64,000 nucleotides of DNA from assembly GCF_036320965.1 (NCBI RefSeq), contig NC_092257.1, positions 19,798,913-19,862,912 of the forward strand, in the 5' to 3' direction. The translations under genes and the position numbers were made by a program. Each line of letters opens with the position of its first letter. Within the stretch, counting starts at the first letter, position 1. This document shows, piece by piece, positions 21,993 to 32,569 of the stretch. The DNA is from Panulirus ornatus. Taxonomy: Eukaryota; Arthropoda; Malacostraca; Decapoda; Palinuridae. The notes beneath the pieces are model-generated. The model was given only the letters and a program-made list of their open reading frames with translations, was not told the origin of the DNA and made no database searches.

Positions 21993-22669
21993 ACGGTACG
22001 AGAGTAAAGATAGGATCTGGAACTCTATGAATAAATAGAATTAACCTCACGTCTGCAACACAGACGAAACGGAGATTAAAGCTCCCAGATCAGGCGAGCG
22101 GAAAACTAAACATTGCCTGACCAAAGTGAGGTTAAACATCACATCTTACGAACATTAGGTCGAATGTTTAAAGTCCCGAAGACAGGCGCGAGGTTAAATG
22201 TTGAAAAGGTCACCATTATGATAATATACGTAAAATACGAATGGGGTATGTGAGGTCGGAGTATGGTAAGCCCTCCGTACGACGAGAGGTCATTAACATG
22301 TCGACAAGTTCCTCTGGGTCGGGTGACGGCAATAAACATCTTCAAGTACCCAGGAGGCAAGACGGTGTGTGTGGGTTCGAGGGGAAGGCCACGAGCGGGA
22401 GAAACTACCTTCCGTTAAGTTACTGCGAAGCTGATGGGTCATGGTGTCCCCCCCCCCTCCCCCAACATGGTGATTAGAGGTGGCTGGAGTAATCCTTTAC
22501 CCAAGAGGATCATAAAAGAAAGTAATTACCTTAAGGGCCCTGCGACAACACAATGATCCTCCATGACAGCAGTTGTCCTTAAGCCTCGCACTACCTGGAT
22601 ACACACAGACCACAAGAAGACACAGGGAGCCACCGAACAAAGGTCTCTGGTAAGGGAGGGACCAGTACC
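21991..22669. other. No gene seen; spacer
   Basis: About 680 bp of mixed sequence. Two short related blocks (GAGGTTAAACAT near 22130 and GAGGTTAAATGT near 22190) suggest a small local duplication. Confidence 0.5.
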
Positions 22670-22940
22670 AACCAGCGATGGTACCTACTTACCACTACCT
22701 ACGATAGTGCCTTCTCACCACTACCTACCATGGTACGTACTCAATACTACCTATGATGGTACCTACTTACCACTACCTACCATGGTACGTACTCACCACT
22801 ACCTACGATGGTACCTACTTACCACTACCTACCATGGTACGTACTCACCACTACCTACGATGGTACCTACTTACCACTACCTACCATGGTACGTACTCAC
22901 CACTACCTACGATGGTACCTACTTACCACTACCTACCATA
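22670..22940. repeat. 26 bp minisatellite arranged as a 52 bp dimer
   Basis: About ten 26 bp half-units alternate regularly: one contains GATGGTACCTACTTACC, the other CATGGTACGTACTCACC, both joined by ACTACCTAC. The alternation produces a 52 bp higher-order unit. Confidence 0.93.
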
Positions 22941-23034
22941 ATATCTCACCATTAGAAGGTGCTAGAGTATTGTGGAGAAAGACGGGTTCAGACTGACGTA
23001 TTTAGAGGAACATTGACGGAAAAGCAGACGGAGA

Positions 23035-23420
23035 GACAGACAAACACTAGGGGGAGGGAGACAGTGAGACAAAACACTAGGGGGGGGGAGACTGTGAGAC
23101 AAAACACTAGGGGGGGGGGAGACTGTGAGACAAAACACTAGGGGGAGGGAGACTGTGAGACAAAACACTAGGGGGAGGGAGACTGTGAGACAAAACACTA
23201 GGGGGAGGGAGACAGTGAGACAAAACACTAGGGGGAGGGAGACAAACACTAGGGAGAGGGAGACAGTGAGACAAAACACTAGGGGGAGGGAGACAGTGAG
23301 ACAAAACACTAGGGGGAGGGAGACAGTGAGACAAAACACTAGGGGGAGGGAGACAAACACTAGGGGGAGGGAGACAGTGAGACAAAACACTAGGGGGAGG
23401 GAGACAAACACTAGGGGAAT
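23035..23420. repeat. 30 bp minisatellite with 18-19 bp short units
   Basis: About 13 copies of ACACTAGGGGGAGGGAGAC plus AGTGAGACAAA. Short units lacking AGTGAGACAA recur near 23235, 23350 and 23400. Frames on both strands are periodic artefacts. Confidence 0.94.
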
Positions 23421-23659
23421 CATATACAAAGAGAAATATTGCACATCTCACCACCAGAATTGACGTTATGATCCATATCAAAATGTTACGCTTCCTGTAT
23501 GAAGTTTTTGCGACTGCAGGAAACGTCTGTGTTCCTAACGACCCACTTCAGTCTAATTGGCCATGGCCATGCACACCCTTCATGAGAAAACGGACTGCAT
23601 GATCCCAGGGCTGAACTACGAATTCACACCTGAGGAATCAGGGTTAATATTGTCTCTAT
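23421..23659. other. No gene seen; spacer
   Basis: Short unique stretch with no recognised feature. Confidence 0.45.
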
Positions 23660-23830
23660 TTGTCATTGGTTCTAAATCTGTTTTATATTCATATAAGTCT
23701 CTTCGTTGTATATCAGCTGACTGTTATATTTCTCTCTTGTTTCCTCCCTGATGATGTGATTATGACACGAAAGTGCACTTGGGAACTTTTATCGTGTTCC
23801 ATTTCCCCGTGGACTCATGGGAATATACCT
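23660..23830 (-). mobile_element. Dispersed repeat R100, copy 3
   Basis: Reverse complement of the family: ATATCAGCTGACTGTTATAT, TGATGATGTGATTATGACAC, GAAAGTGCACTTGGGAACTT and CCCGTGGACTCATGGG. About 35 bp of extra sequence separates its GAGTCCACGGG end from the TA array starting near 23866. Confidence 0.76.
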
Positions 23831-23861
23831 GATCACGCGCTCAATTGTGATCCTTTCCCAC

Positions 23862-23993
<132 letters not shown>

Positions 23994-23996
23994 TTG

Positions 23997-24116
23997 TTCG
24001 CCGGGGTGCAGACGTCGTGGTACACGGGAGCCAGCCTAGGGTCGGTCCCGCATGGGTTCGAATCCTAGGCGCTTGAGTCGACCCACATCCAACCCAGGTG
24101 TTCATCCTCCCTTAGC

Positions 24117-24118
<2 letters not shown>
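23997..24118 (+). mobile_element. tRNA-derived SINE, copy 2
   Basis: Contains GCATGGGTTCGAATCCTAGG, a strong B-box (GGTTCGAATCC), then GAGTCGACCCACATCCAACC and CAGGTGTTCATCCTCCCTTA, ending at a GT array. Upstream, GGGAGCCAGCCTAGGGTCGG resembles the 3' half of a tRNA. The body matches copies 1 and 3; the A-box side is cut by the TA array. Confidence 0.75.

Positions 24119-24168
<50 letters not shown>
24118..24168. repeat. (GT)n microsatellite
   Basis: Pure GT array of about 51 bp, forming the 3' flank of SINE copy 2. Confidence 0.97.
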
Positions 24169-24170
<2 letters not shown>

Positions 24171-24217
24171 AAATACTCTCTGTAACATCCTTGCTTTCCC
24201 GTGCCTCCTCCCTCACC

Positions 24218-24303
24218 CACCTTTGTAGTGCAATGGTTAGCATTGCTGACCATGACGCACTCATGGGCCGCCTGGGGTCGGGCCCACATAGGTTCGAATC
24301 TTG
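24218..24303 (+). mobile_element. tRNA-like SINE head, partial
   Basis: TTTGTAGTGCAATGGTTAGC has the form of an A-box region and CATAGGTTCGAATCTTG that of a B-box, separated by about 50 bp as in a tRNA. GGGCCGCCTGGGGTCGGGCC lies between them. The SINE body is absent, so this is a truncated SINE or a tRNA-derived pseudogene. The acceptor stem does not pair clearly, which argues against a working tRNA gene. Confidence 0.68.
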
Positions 24304-24480
24304 TATGTACGTCATCTTTATCTAATGAAGAATCTAGTGAGGTTATCTCATGATGATATCAAGTTTATTAGATACTAAACTTGTCAAGTATCTTAGATAC
24401 TTAACTTATATACTTATCAATGATCTTAAATACTTATCCAGTATCTTAGATACCTATGAAGTATCTTAGATACTTAACTC
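24304..24480. repeat. Degenerate TTAGATAC repeat
   Basis: Irregular copies of TATCTTAGATACTTA across about 170 bp; AT-rich. Confidence 0.6.
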
Positions 24481-24544
24481 ACACGTCATGTTGGAGGGGC
24501 TACATAACAAGGGTTAATAAGATACCCAGCCTACCCTTACATCG

Positions 24545-24918
24545 CCTAAGGGCATCTGACCCTTGAACCACCTGACCCTTGAACCACCTGACCCTTGAAC
24601 CATCTAACCCTTGAACCACCTGACCCTTTGAACCACTTGTCCTTTGAACCACTTGACCTTTGAACCACCTGACCCTTGAACCACCTAACCTTTGAACCAC
24701 CTGACCCTTGAACCACCTGACCCTTTCAACCACCTGTCCCTTGAACCACTTGACCCTTTCAACCACCTGTCCCTTGAACCACTTGACCCTTGAACCACCT
24801 GACCCTTGAACAACCTGACCCTTTCATCACCGGACCCTTGAACCACCTGACCCTTGAACCAACTGACCCTTGAACCACCTGACCCTCGAACCACATGACC
24901 CTTCAACCACCTGACCCT
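24545..24918. repeat. 16 bp minisatellite
   Basis: About 23 copies of TTGAACCACCTGACCC with point variants and occasional one-base insertions (CCCTTT). It runs directly into the ATC triplet array. Reverse-strand VRWFKGQVVQG-type frames are artefacts. Confidence 0.95.
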
Positions 24919-24919
24919 A

Positions 24920-25215
24920 GTTATCATCATCATCATTATCATCATCATTATCATCATCATCATCACTATCACCATCATCATCATCATTATCATCATCATC
25001 ACTATCATCATCATCATCATCATCATCACTATCATCACCATCATCATCATCATTATCATCACTATCATCACCATCATCATCATCACTATCATCACCATCA
25101 TCATCATCATCATCATCATCATCACTATCATCACCATCATCATCATCATTATCATCACTATCATCACCATCATCATCATCACTATCATCACCATCATCAT
25201 CATCATCATCATCAT
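24920..25215. repeat. (ATC)n trinucleotide array with internal higher-order units
   Basis: About 296 bp of ATC with regular ATT, ACT and ACC variants (CACTATCATCACCATCATCA recurring), so longer units have been duplicated on top of the triplet. Poly-His (plus) and poly-Met (minus) frames are artefacts. Confidence 0.96.
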
Positions 25216-25271
25216 GACAGAGATGTTTATCTTGGTTAATGTATCATGTGTTGGCTCCACCTTCCACCACA

Positions 25272-25272
<1 letters not shown>

Positions 25273-25309
<37 letters not shown>
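25273..25309. repeat. (CA)n microsatellite
   Basis: Pure CA array of about 37 bp. Confidence 0.96.
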
Positions 25310-25311
<2 letters not shown>

Positions 25312-25344
25312 GTGGCTTTGTTGGTCGCTGATTGATATAACTAA

Positions 25345-25433
25345 CACCCCCCCTCCCCCCTTCCCCCCCCTCCGCCGCCACCCCCCATCCCCCCCTCGCC
25401 CCATCCCCCCCTCACCCCCCCCCCTCGCCCCCA
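25345..25433. repeat. C-rich tract
   Basis: About 90 bp of C runs (4 to 9 long) separated by T, A or G. The complement strand has many G runs, giving G-quadruplex potential. Confidence 0.85.
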
Positions 25434-25513
25434 CAGTCTGTCACGCTTCACCGGCGTATACGAAACGCGAAATTCCCATGATACTGGAAATCATGGGATG
25501 CGATTTGGGCAGG

Positions 25514-25605
<92 letters not shown>

Positions 25606-25643
25606 TTATCTATTTATCTATCTACCTACCTATCTATCTATTC

Positions 25644-25720
<77 letters not shown>
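25514..25720. repeat. Compound (CT)n(CTAT)n(CT)n microsatellite
   Basis: CT array (25514-25567), then TATC tetranucleotides (25567-25640, with TTTATC and CTACC variants), then a second CT array (25646-25720). Confidence 0.97.
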
Positions 25721-25723
<3 letters not shown>

Positions 25724-26101
25724 GTCAAAATACACACAATTCCCCCCCCTAAACCATCCCTCCCCTTCCCCCTCCTCGTTGAGTTATGGACTTCGCCCTT
25801 ACTGACATGTGACAATAAAGGACAAGAGTGGCGCTCCAGTCCGGTGACGGCCGCGTAATACACATGATGCCGCCGCATTGTCATGATGGAGCCACCCCCC
25901 TCCCCCCCCTCCCCTTGGGGGGGGAGGGGAGGGGGGACCTCGACCGACAAAAGGGGTTATTGAGTCGAGTGTGACGTCATGCGTGACTTCGTGCGTGAGT
26001 GTCAGGAGAGAGTAGGGGGAGATGGGTGGTGATGGGGAGGGGGTGGGAGGACATCCTGCTGCACCCTCGTGTGGCACTTTGTCTGCGCTCGCGCGCGTTG
26101 C

Positions 26102-26102
<1 letters not shown>
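25721..26102. other. No gene seen; spacer
   Basis: Contains a self-complementary C-run/G-run pair near 25896-25936. Frames here are unrecognised. Confidence 0.5.
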
Positions 26103-26166
<64 letters not shown>

Positions 26167-26170
26167 GTGC

Positions 26171-26203
<33 letters not shown>
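26103..26203. repeat. (GT)n microsatellite
   Basis: GT array of about 100 bp with one interruption (GTTGTGCTTG) near 26165. Confidence 0.97.
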
Positions 26204-26206
<3 letters not shown>

Positions 26207-27046
26207 CAAAAATCTTACCTTCGTCGTACACCATATCTATGTACGGGACCTGCCAGCGTCACTACACTCAATACCACCTTCCATTACCTTGATCCATTCA
26301 TCCATCATTCATTGCTAGGCATATCTCACTCTACATCTAATCTTCGTTGCTCACTCTCCTTATCGCATCCTCTTTGCTGACCGGTTCTTATCAGTGTCGC
26401 CAAAGCTATCTTAAGATATCACGACTCATAGCCTCCTATTTTGGTTCATCTGGAAGAGTTATCTCCTCCCTGTGGCTCATCTCTCATCCTTCCCCTTTTC
26501 AAAGTACATTGTGTGTGTGTTATCTTCAACTGGACAGCCTCAGGCAGAGACGCATCTACTCATCAGCTAGTTTGGCCAGACTTGATAACCTATCTTCTCT
26601 GAGTGGCACTGATATATTTCTAAATGCATTTTCCTAAATTTGACATTGGTCGGTCAATTGGGAGGATCCTCTACCGCTTCATTAATGTATAGATTCCTAG
26701 CAACAGACTGGGAGAGAAATGTTACTCCCTAAGTCCTAACTCTCACGTGTAGACTTTTAGAATCCATTTCCTAGTACACAAAATAGACTGGACTCCTACT
26801 CTCAATCCTCCTCAGTTCTCATCCTTTTTGGGTTGAATCCCATTACTAGAAAAAGGTGTGTTTGGTTTGGTGTTTGATGCTCATTCAGCCTCGCTGTAGG
26901 ATCAGATACTCATCATTTCTCTCATACGTTCGTCATCAGGTATGAACGGAATCCTTGTGACGATTCGTGTATACAGCTACCAGGAAGGGCAGTGTCCCAG
27001 AGGCCAAATCATGCGAGAAACCACTGGTTTTATGTGTGTGTATGCA

Positions 27047-27048
<2 letters not shown>
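26204..27048. other. No gene seen; spacer
   Basis: About 845 bp of unique-looking sequence. A 96-codon plus frame (26347-26637) is serine/leucine-rich and unrecognised. Confidence 0.5.

Positions 27049-27102
<54 letters not shown>
27049..27102. repeat. (GT)n microsatellite
   Basis: Pure GT array of about 54 bp followed by a few TGTC units. Confidence 0.96.
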
Positions 27103-27104
<2 letters not shown>

Positions 27105-27334
27105 TTTGTCTGTCTGTCTGGTTTAAGCCTACTGGACCATCAAGCAGTTCCCGATGAAAAAGAAATATATTTCTGTGTTATGCAAGTATCTAAAAACTAA
27201 ACATATTTATTTAAGCACCTGACGAAAGGGGTCGGGGGGGGGGGGTTGTGTGTGAAGTGTTTAGCACTGTCTGCAACAGTATCTCACTATCATCCAATAT
27301 ACTCAATTTCTTGCGAGAGACACCTACGCCATCA

Positions 27335-27590
27335 TCACTATCCTCATCATAACTACAACTACTACTACTACATCATCACTATCATCATCATTACAACTAC
27401 TACATCATCACTATCATCATCATTACAACTACTACATCATCACTATCATCATCATAACTACTACTACTACTACTACATCATCACTATCATCATTATTACA
27501 ACTACCACATCATCACTATCATCATCATACCTACTACTACTACATCATCACTATCATCATCGTAACTACTACTACTACATCATTAGCTCC
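27335..27590. repeat. Compound triplet array (ACT/ATC)
   Basis: Blocks of ACTACTACTAC alternate with ATCATCACTATCATCATC, about seven imperfect composite units of roughly 35 bp. Poly-His/Tyr frames are artefacts. Confidence 0.93.
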
Positions 27591-27849
27591 ATCGTCACAA
27601 ACAGTTTCATCAAGCCAAATAAACTCGATCATCATCACCATCTCTTTCATCGTCACTGTCACCCATAACTCACGCCTTACCTCTACAGCCTTCTACCACA
27701 GTTCCCACTATCATCATCATCATCACTATAGTCCTCACCATCTACCACAGCTACAGTGTTACCAAAGCCCTCTCCCTCACGACTAGTCACGAAAGAAGAA
27801 ACAGGTAACAATGAATGAACACGAGAAAAGACGCGAAGAACAACGATAA

Positions 27850-28278
27850 ATGTTCTTTACAAATCTAAACATCTTTTGCAAAGAACAAACATTAGCAAAA
27901 GAACAGAAAACCAAAGAACCCTATATAATATGCATAGGCGAGACGTATATAACAAAAGCTGAAAGCGATCATCTTTGCGGCAAATCCCTCAATATTGACA
28001 TCACCGAACTCCGAACTGTGCCGGATGCAGGACAGACTGTCACACCCGAGTGTCTGTCAACGCGGTGGTCAAATACAATTTTCCGAGCCGCATTATCGTA
28101 CCAAATGTTCATCAATGTATATCTTTTTTTAGCGGATATCGTTATTCTAATCCGTACTTATGCGGTCGCGTTCTATGAATCGGGGCTGCCAATGAGAAGC
28201 TCTTTCCTGATATGGAACGAGGTATCCTATTTACGCCGGCGATGTGCACCAACTGTTGCGGTCGAAAGCGTCTGTTGA
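27850..28278 (+). CDS. Unrecognised 142-codon open frame, probably chance
   Basis: It is the longest non-periodic ORF outside obvious repeats (MFFTNLNIFCKEQ... to ...APTVAVESVC). It shows no recognised domain; a mildly hydrophobic stretch (about residues 81-110) could be read as a membrane segment. No splice signals or neighbouring exons support it. A handful of frames this long are expected by chance in 64 kb at this base composition, so the call as a gene is weak. Confidence 0.12.
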   Translation: MFFTNLNIFCKEQTLAKEQKTKEPYIICIGETYITKAESDHLCGKSLNIDITELRTVPDAGQTVTPECLSTRWSNTIFRAALSYQMFINVYLFLADIVILIRTYAVAFYESGLPMRSSFLIWNEVSYLRRRCAPTVAVESVC

Positions 28279-28346
28279 CAATTTACTCCCAGTGTCATCT
28301 GGCATCAGAGGATAGCAACATCAAATCTGGCCTTACACACGGAATA

Positions 28347-28415
28347 TAGAAAGATAGGCTAAATTTCAATGAACAGATAGAAAGATAGGCTAAATTTCAA
28401 TGAACAGATAGAAAG
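28347..28415. repeat. 33 bp direct duplication
   Basis: Two identical copies of a block containing GATAGGCTAAATTTCAATGA. Confidence 0.9.
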
Positions 28416-28477
28416 AACGACTTGGTAACATGGAATGAGGCAAGGATATACTCTCACGATTGAAAAAGTAGTTGTGA

Positions 28478-28479
<2 letters not shown>

Positions 28480-28552
<73 letters not shown>
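28480..28552. repeat. (AT)n microsatellite
   Basis: Pure AT array of about 73 bp abutting the 5' end of R240 copy 1. Confidence 0.97.
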
Positions 28553-28555
<3 letters not shown>

Positions 28556-28795
28556 CCCTGGGGATAGGAGAGAAAGAATACCTCCCACGTATTCCCTGCG
28601 TGTCGTAGAAGGCGACTAAAAGGGGAGGGAGCGGGTGACTGGAAATCCTCCCCTATCGTTTTTTTTTTTTTTTTAGATTTTCCAAAAGAAGGAACAGAGA
28701 AGGGGGCCAGGTGAGTATATTCCCTCAAAGGCTCAGTCCTCTGTTCTTAACGCTACCTCGCTAACGCGGGAAATGGCGAATAGTATGAAAGAAAG
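28553..28795 (+). mobile_element. Dispersed element R240, copy 1
   Basis: Begins TGTCCCTGGGGATAGG and includes CGTATTCCCTGCGTGTCG, AGAAGGCGACTAAAAGGGG, a poly(T) run, CAAAAGAAGGAACAGAGAAG and AACGCTACCTCGCTAACGCG, ending AATGGCGAATAGTATGAAAG. It is the reverse complement of 45812-46042. It has no ORF. Its last 40 bp resemble the end of the LINE fossil at 55813-55845, so it may be mobilised by that LINE. TA arrays flank it on both sides. Confidence 0.82.
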
Positions 28796-28816
28796 ATATA
28801 TATATATATATATACA
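28796..28816. repeat. (AT)n microsatellite
   Basis: AT array of about 20 bp following the 3' end of R240 copy 1. Confidence 0.92.
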
Positions 28817-30032
28817 TAATCAGCCTGCAAAGTATATTGAATATACAAATCATATCACATTAAGTATATAGAGAGAAGAGAATAAAAGAACGTAAATGTG
28901 AACCAAATGTTGAAAGTTACAAATAGATGAATAAAATGAATAACGCATAATCACAAGGAAAAAAATAGAACCAGAAGTAAAGAGAAAACGTAGAGCAAGT
29001 GTATGAGGAATACAGCAAAAAATAACAGAAAATGTATGATCAAGATTAGAATTAACGAAGGAATTTGTAGATATAAGGAAAAAAAAGACGAAGATTCTAA
29101 TATTTCGCAGCCGAATGAGAGAATGTAATTAAAACCAATTCATATATGTAATTAGATAATTTGCATAAGAGAGGAATGTACGAGTGGATTGATCTATATC
29201 TCAAGAGTACCACTCAAAACAAAACCAGACTTTTACTTCTAGTTTAAACCCACATCAAAAAAGATATACATACTGAACCAGACGTTCACTAAAACAGACT
29301 GTACACTAAAACCCGATCGAACAGACGATGGACACGATTATACATCAGACTGGGTGAAAGTCACTGAACTAATTTTGTAGAACGTATCCAGTCCTGGGGG
29401 CACCTCAAAGCATTGGTCAGCAATTCCTGGCTTTAGGGTTCAGGTTACTATGTTTCTTTTCTGATATCTAAAGGTTTCTCCGGGTGAGGGAGGGAGGGTC
29501 AAAACATTTGGTCCTGGTGCATGACGAATGGGCGGGAGGAGCAGCTGCAGCAGCTGGTGATGTGTGAGGGTGAGGCATGTGTAGCTGCAGGGAGATGTGG
29601 GAGGGAGAGGCATATACAAGCAGAAACAGCAGGAAGAGATGTGTGAAGTAGAGGCATGTGCAGTCAGAAGCAGCAGCAAAGGGGTGAAGTAAGAGGATGG
29701 TGCTAGGCTGGGCTGGGCTGGGGTGGCTGGTGACGGTGTGAGGAGCCCGCTGGCTGAGCCAGACGGACACACTCGACAGCTGAGGTGTCAACGCCCTGGA
29801 TAATGACGAAAACTGTCTGCCTCATAGTGTCAACTGACGTGACTGAAGGCAACCTACCAGGATATCTTTATCTCTTGGTGACCTCAGCGGCCCATACACT
29901 CACATGCCCCAACACACAGACACGCCGAGAAAGACTAATTTCTCTTTACATAGTTCTAATATCATTACACCAACCATAATATCATGGGGGTGGATCAGGT
30001 ACGTACATATACAGCCTCCATGACATTATCAC

Positions 30033-30033
<1 letters not shown>
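28817..30033. other. No gene seen; AT-rich then GC-richer spacer
   Basis: 28.8-29.4 kb is A-rich (about 35% GC by eye). 29.47-29.75 kb has loosely repeated AGCAGCTG/GAGGCATGTG blocks. No coding family is recognised. Confidence 0.5.

Positions 30034-30066
<33 letters not shown>
30034..30066. repeat. (CA)n microsatellite
   Basis: Pure CA array of about 33 bp. Confidence 0.96.
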
Positions 30067-30067
<1 letters not shown>

Positions 30068-31039
30068 CACCTTCGTGCTTGCCCAGTGTGTGAGGGTAAA
30101 AACATGGTCTCCCACATTTCTTAAATCGTTTTTTACGTTTTCACTTGTACGTCATTTATGGCCTGAGTCTTCATTCATACCGTGCATGAAGAGCTTTCGT
30201 TACATACGATTCCCTAGTCATTCTTCTAACATCCTCATCTGAAATATCGCCAGCCTTAAATCAGATCTCTCTTGCTGTTCACCTCTCCTCCTTGTACCAG
30301 TCACCTGCACGACAACAATACACCGTAGCCTCTTGACCAGCCTATGGTCTACACACATGTTCTACATGACCATACCATCCAACGTGACTCCTTTTTTTTT
30401 TTTCAAGGACCGTCACACCACATGACCTTTTCATTTCTTCATGTTGTCTGTTCACTCACTCCCAACTATACTCCGTAGACTAACCACTCCTACTGTTCTG
30501 TTTTTTTTTTCAGTTGCATTTGATCGAGTATATGGGGTTGCAAAGCACATATATCAGCGTTAGAACAAGTACTCCTTCGTGTAACTTTAGCATTTCTCCC
30601 CTTGCACGTCGCGCTGTTTTTAACTTCAGACTTCCCACACATGTTTGCGCGTCACTCTCAATTATTTAAAGCCATCCATAACGTCTGGTTCCCCGGCCAG
30701 GCCAACGGATCTTACAATCTGACCTCTCGTGTCAAAAAGTTGCGTCATACTTTTATATTGTTTTCACTTTGAGCATCCGCCTTCTGCATAACAAACCGGT
30801 GCACTATTCGACTCGTCTCTTCCTCTGACTTTGTTCACAGCACGGCGTCATCGGCATATAACAACAGCAGCGACTTTCATACTGTGTGTCTCCATACCAC
30901 AGTCAAACCCCCACCTCTCCCTCTTCTCTCGCACTGTTCCATCCATAGGTAAAAGAAAAGGATTGAATACAGTAAAACCATACAATCTCGACGCTCTCCC
31001 ATATGCATGTCATACCACTCACTCCGGCCCCTATCTATT

Positions 31040-31042
<3 letters not shown>

Positions 31043-31088
<46 letters not shown>
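31043..31088. repeat. (CA)n microsatellite inside the LINE
   Basis: About 46 bp of CA interrupting the RT region between motif A and the GERRDC block. Confidence 0.96.
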
Positions 31089-31091
<3 letters not shown>

Positions 31092-31214
31092 TCCATCATG
31101 AGAGATCTTAACATCATTCAAAGTCTCTACACATCATAGACAATTTAATATCCCCTAAAGTACTTATCAATTCACAGTCTCGTCCCTTTTCTAAGTCCAT
31201 AGATGCTCCATACA

Positions 31215-31216
<2 letters not shown>

Positions 31217-31282
<66 letters not shown>
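31217..31282. repeat. (CT)n microsatellite inside the LINE
   Basis: About 66 bp of CT. On the minus strand it appears as an RE dipeptide run between VLEEGFE and DVYGASMDLEK. Confidence 0.97.
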
Positions 31283-31285
<3 letters not shown>

Positions 31286-31420
31286 ACCTTCCTCCAGTAC
31301 TTGTTTAAGGGCACGATCAGATCTACACATCCTCTTCCTTACTTAGGCCCACCTTCCTCCTCGCCAACAAGGGGGAGAGGAGGTGGTGGTTCGCTAATCC
31401 TTTGAACACGATAATTCGCG

Positions 31421-31518
31421 ATCCTACCACATACACCTTGCCAACTTCGCAAATCCTACCACACACACCTTGCCAACTGCGCAAATCCTACCACACAAAC
31501 CTTACCAACTCCGCAAAG
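31421..31518. repeat. 33 bp triplication inside the LINE
   Basis: Three imperfect copies of ATCCTACCACACACACCTTG followed by CCAACTNCGCAA. Confidence 0.88.
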
Positions 31519-32037
31519 AAATCTTTCTCCTCAATCACACGTACGTCCACTTTTACTCCCCTTTTATTCTATCTACTGGAAAAATAAATGTCTCACGTCC
31601 AGTCCTTAGGCACCTCACCAAAGTTCCATGATTCCATAAGACACTTTCCAGACCCATTCTAGAGCGGCTTCGCCTCCACACTCCCTACCATCTCGCTCAC
31701 CACTCCCTATATGGCCTCATCTTTCCTAATCCTTAAGAGCTCTTACCCCCTCTTCTTGAATATCATTATCCCACTTCCTAAATATCTCCCTCTTCCATAT
31801 ACATACCTCCCCATCTCTTGTTTTGTACCGCTTTGCCTAATATAGCACTAAGCATGTCTCTTCCTCCACCATCTCTAGTCATTCCCGAAATACATATCCT
31901 CCGTCTCATACAAGCTCCATCTTGTGCTGCTCGCTATTCTCCCACACTTCATATATATACATCACAAACTGCCAACTCCTTGGTTGTTCTATTGTATTCC
32001 GAATCGGTTTTCTTCCAAAATCATCATATATTTTTCT

Positions 32038-32040
<3 letters not shown>

Positions 32041-32111
<71 letters not shown>
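32041..32111. repeat. (AT)n microsatellite
   Basis: Pure AT array of about 71 bp. Confidence 0.97.
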
Positions 32112-32114
<3 letters not shown>

Positions 32115-32205
32115 ACTGTTCAATTCAAGAATTTACATTTTGCACGCAGTGTCCTGCATTAATCATAATTTTCAGACGACATTAGCTTCTCCTCCCAAAC
32201 ACACA

Positions 32206-32207
<2 letters not shown>

Positions 32208-32276
<69 letters not shown>

Positions 32277-32283
32277 TGTGTGT
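32208..32283. repeat. Compound (CT)n(GT)n microsatellite
   Basis: About 51 bp of CT passes directly into about 25 bp of GT. Confidence 0.97.
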
Positions 32284-32569
32284 AGAGTGTCGGATCCTTT
32301 TTAGCTTGCTCATCTCATTCGTCGTGGATACCAAGCTTCATCTTTTCACTCCTCAGCACATCCCTTTTTCTTACCCTTCTCATTGGTGCTCATTTCTAGT
32401 CCCATACCTTCCACGGCAGAGTTCTACACTACACATTGCTGTCATATGACCTGACGAATCCTTCCCTAGTCTCACACCCGGACCACGCCTCATACACCTT
32501 GCCCGTCATATTCGTAAATTCATGAAATGAAGATTGTTTCTGAAGAATTAACTACACACAGCCTTAAAG

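Larger units (their letters stand above)
30140..31900 (-). pseudogene. Decayed LINE (non-LTR retrotransposon) reverse transcriptase
   Basis: Reading the minus strand in order, several LINE RT landmarks appear in different frames. ESWNFGEVPKDW is at 31599-31636. MCRSDRALKQVLEEGFE is at 31282-31331. The motif A region YGASMDLEKG (normally DLEKAYDRV) is at 31187-31215. A GERRDCMVLLYSILFFYL block, matching the usual GVRQGC...LFNLFMD block, is near 30925-31000. The catalytic core LLLYADDAVL is at about 30841-30870, with the DD codons at 30847-30852. A C-terminal VKRLRC...VTGTRRRGE block is near 30270-30340. Frameshifts, stops and three tandem arrays inside it make it non-functional. No endonuclease domain was found. 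Clade not assigned. Confidence 0.85.

Noticed and set aside
24685..25434. 249-codon minus-strand methionine-rich ORF
   Set aside because: Direct translation of the ATC triplet array and the flanking 16 bp repeat.
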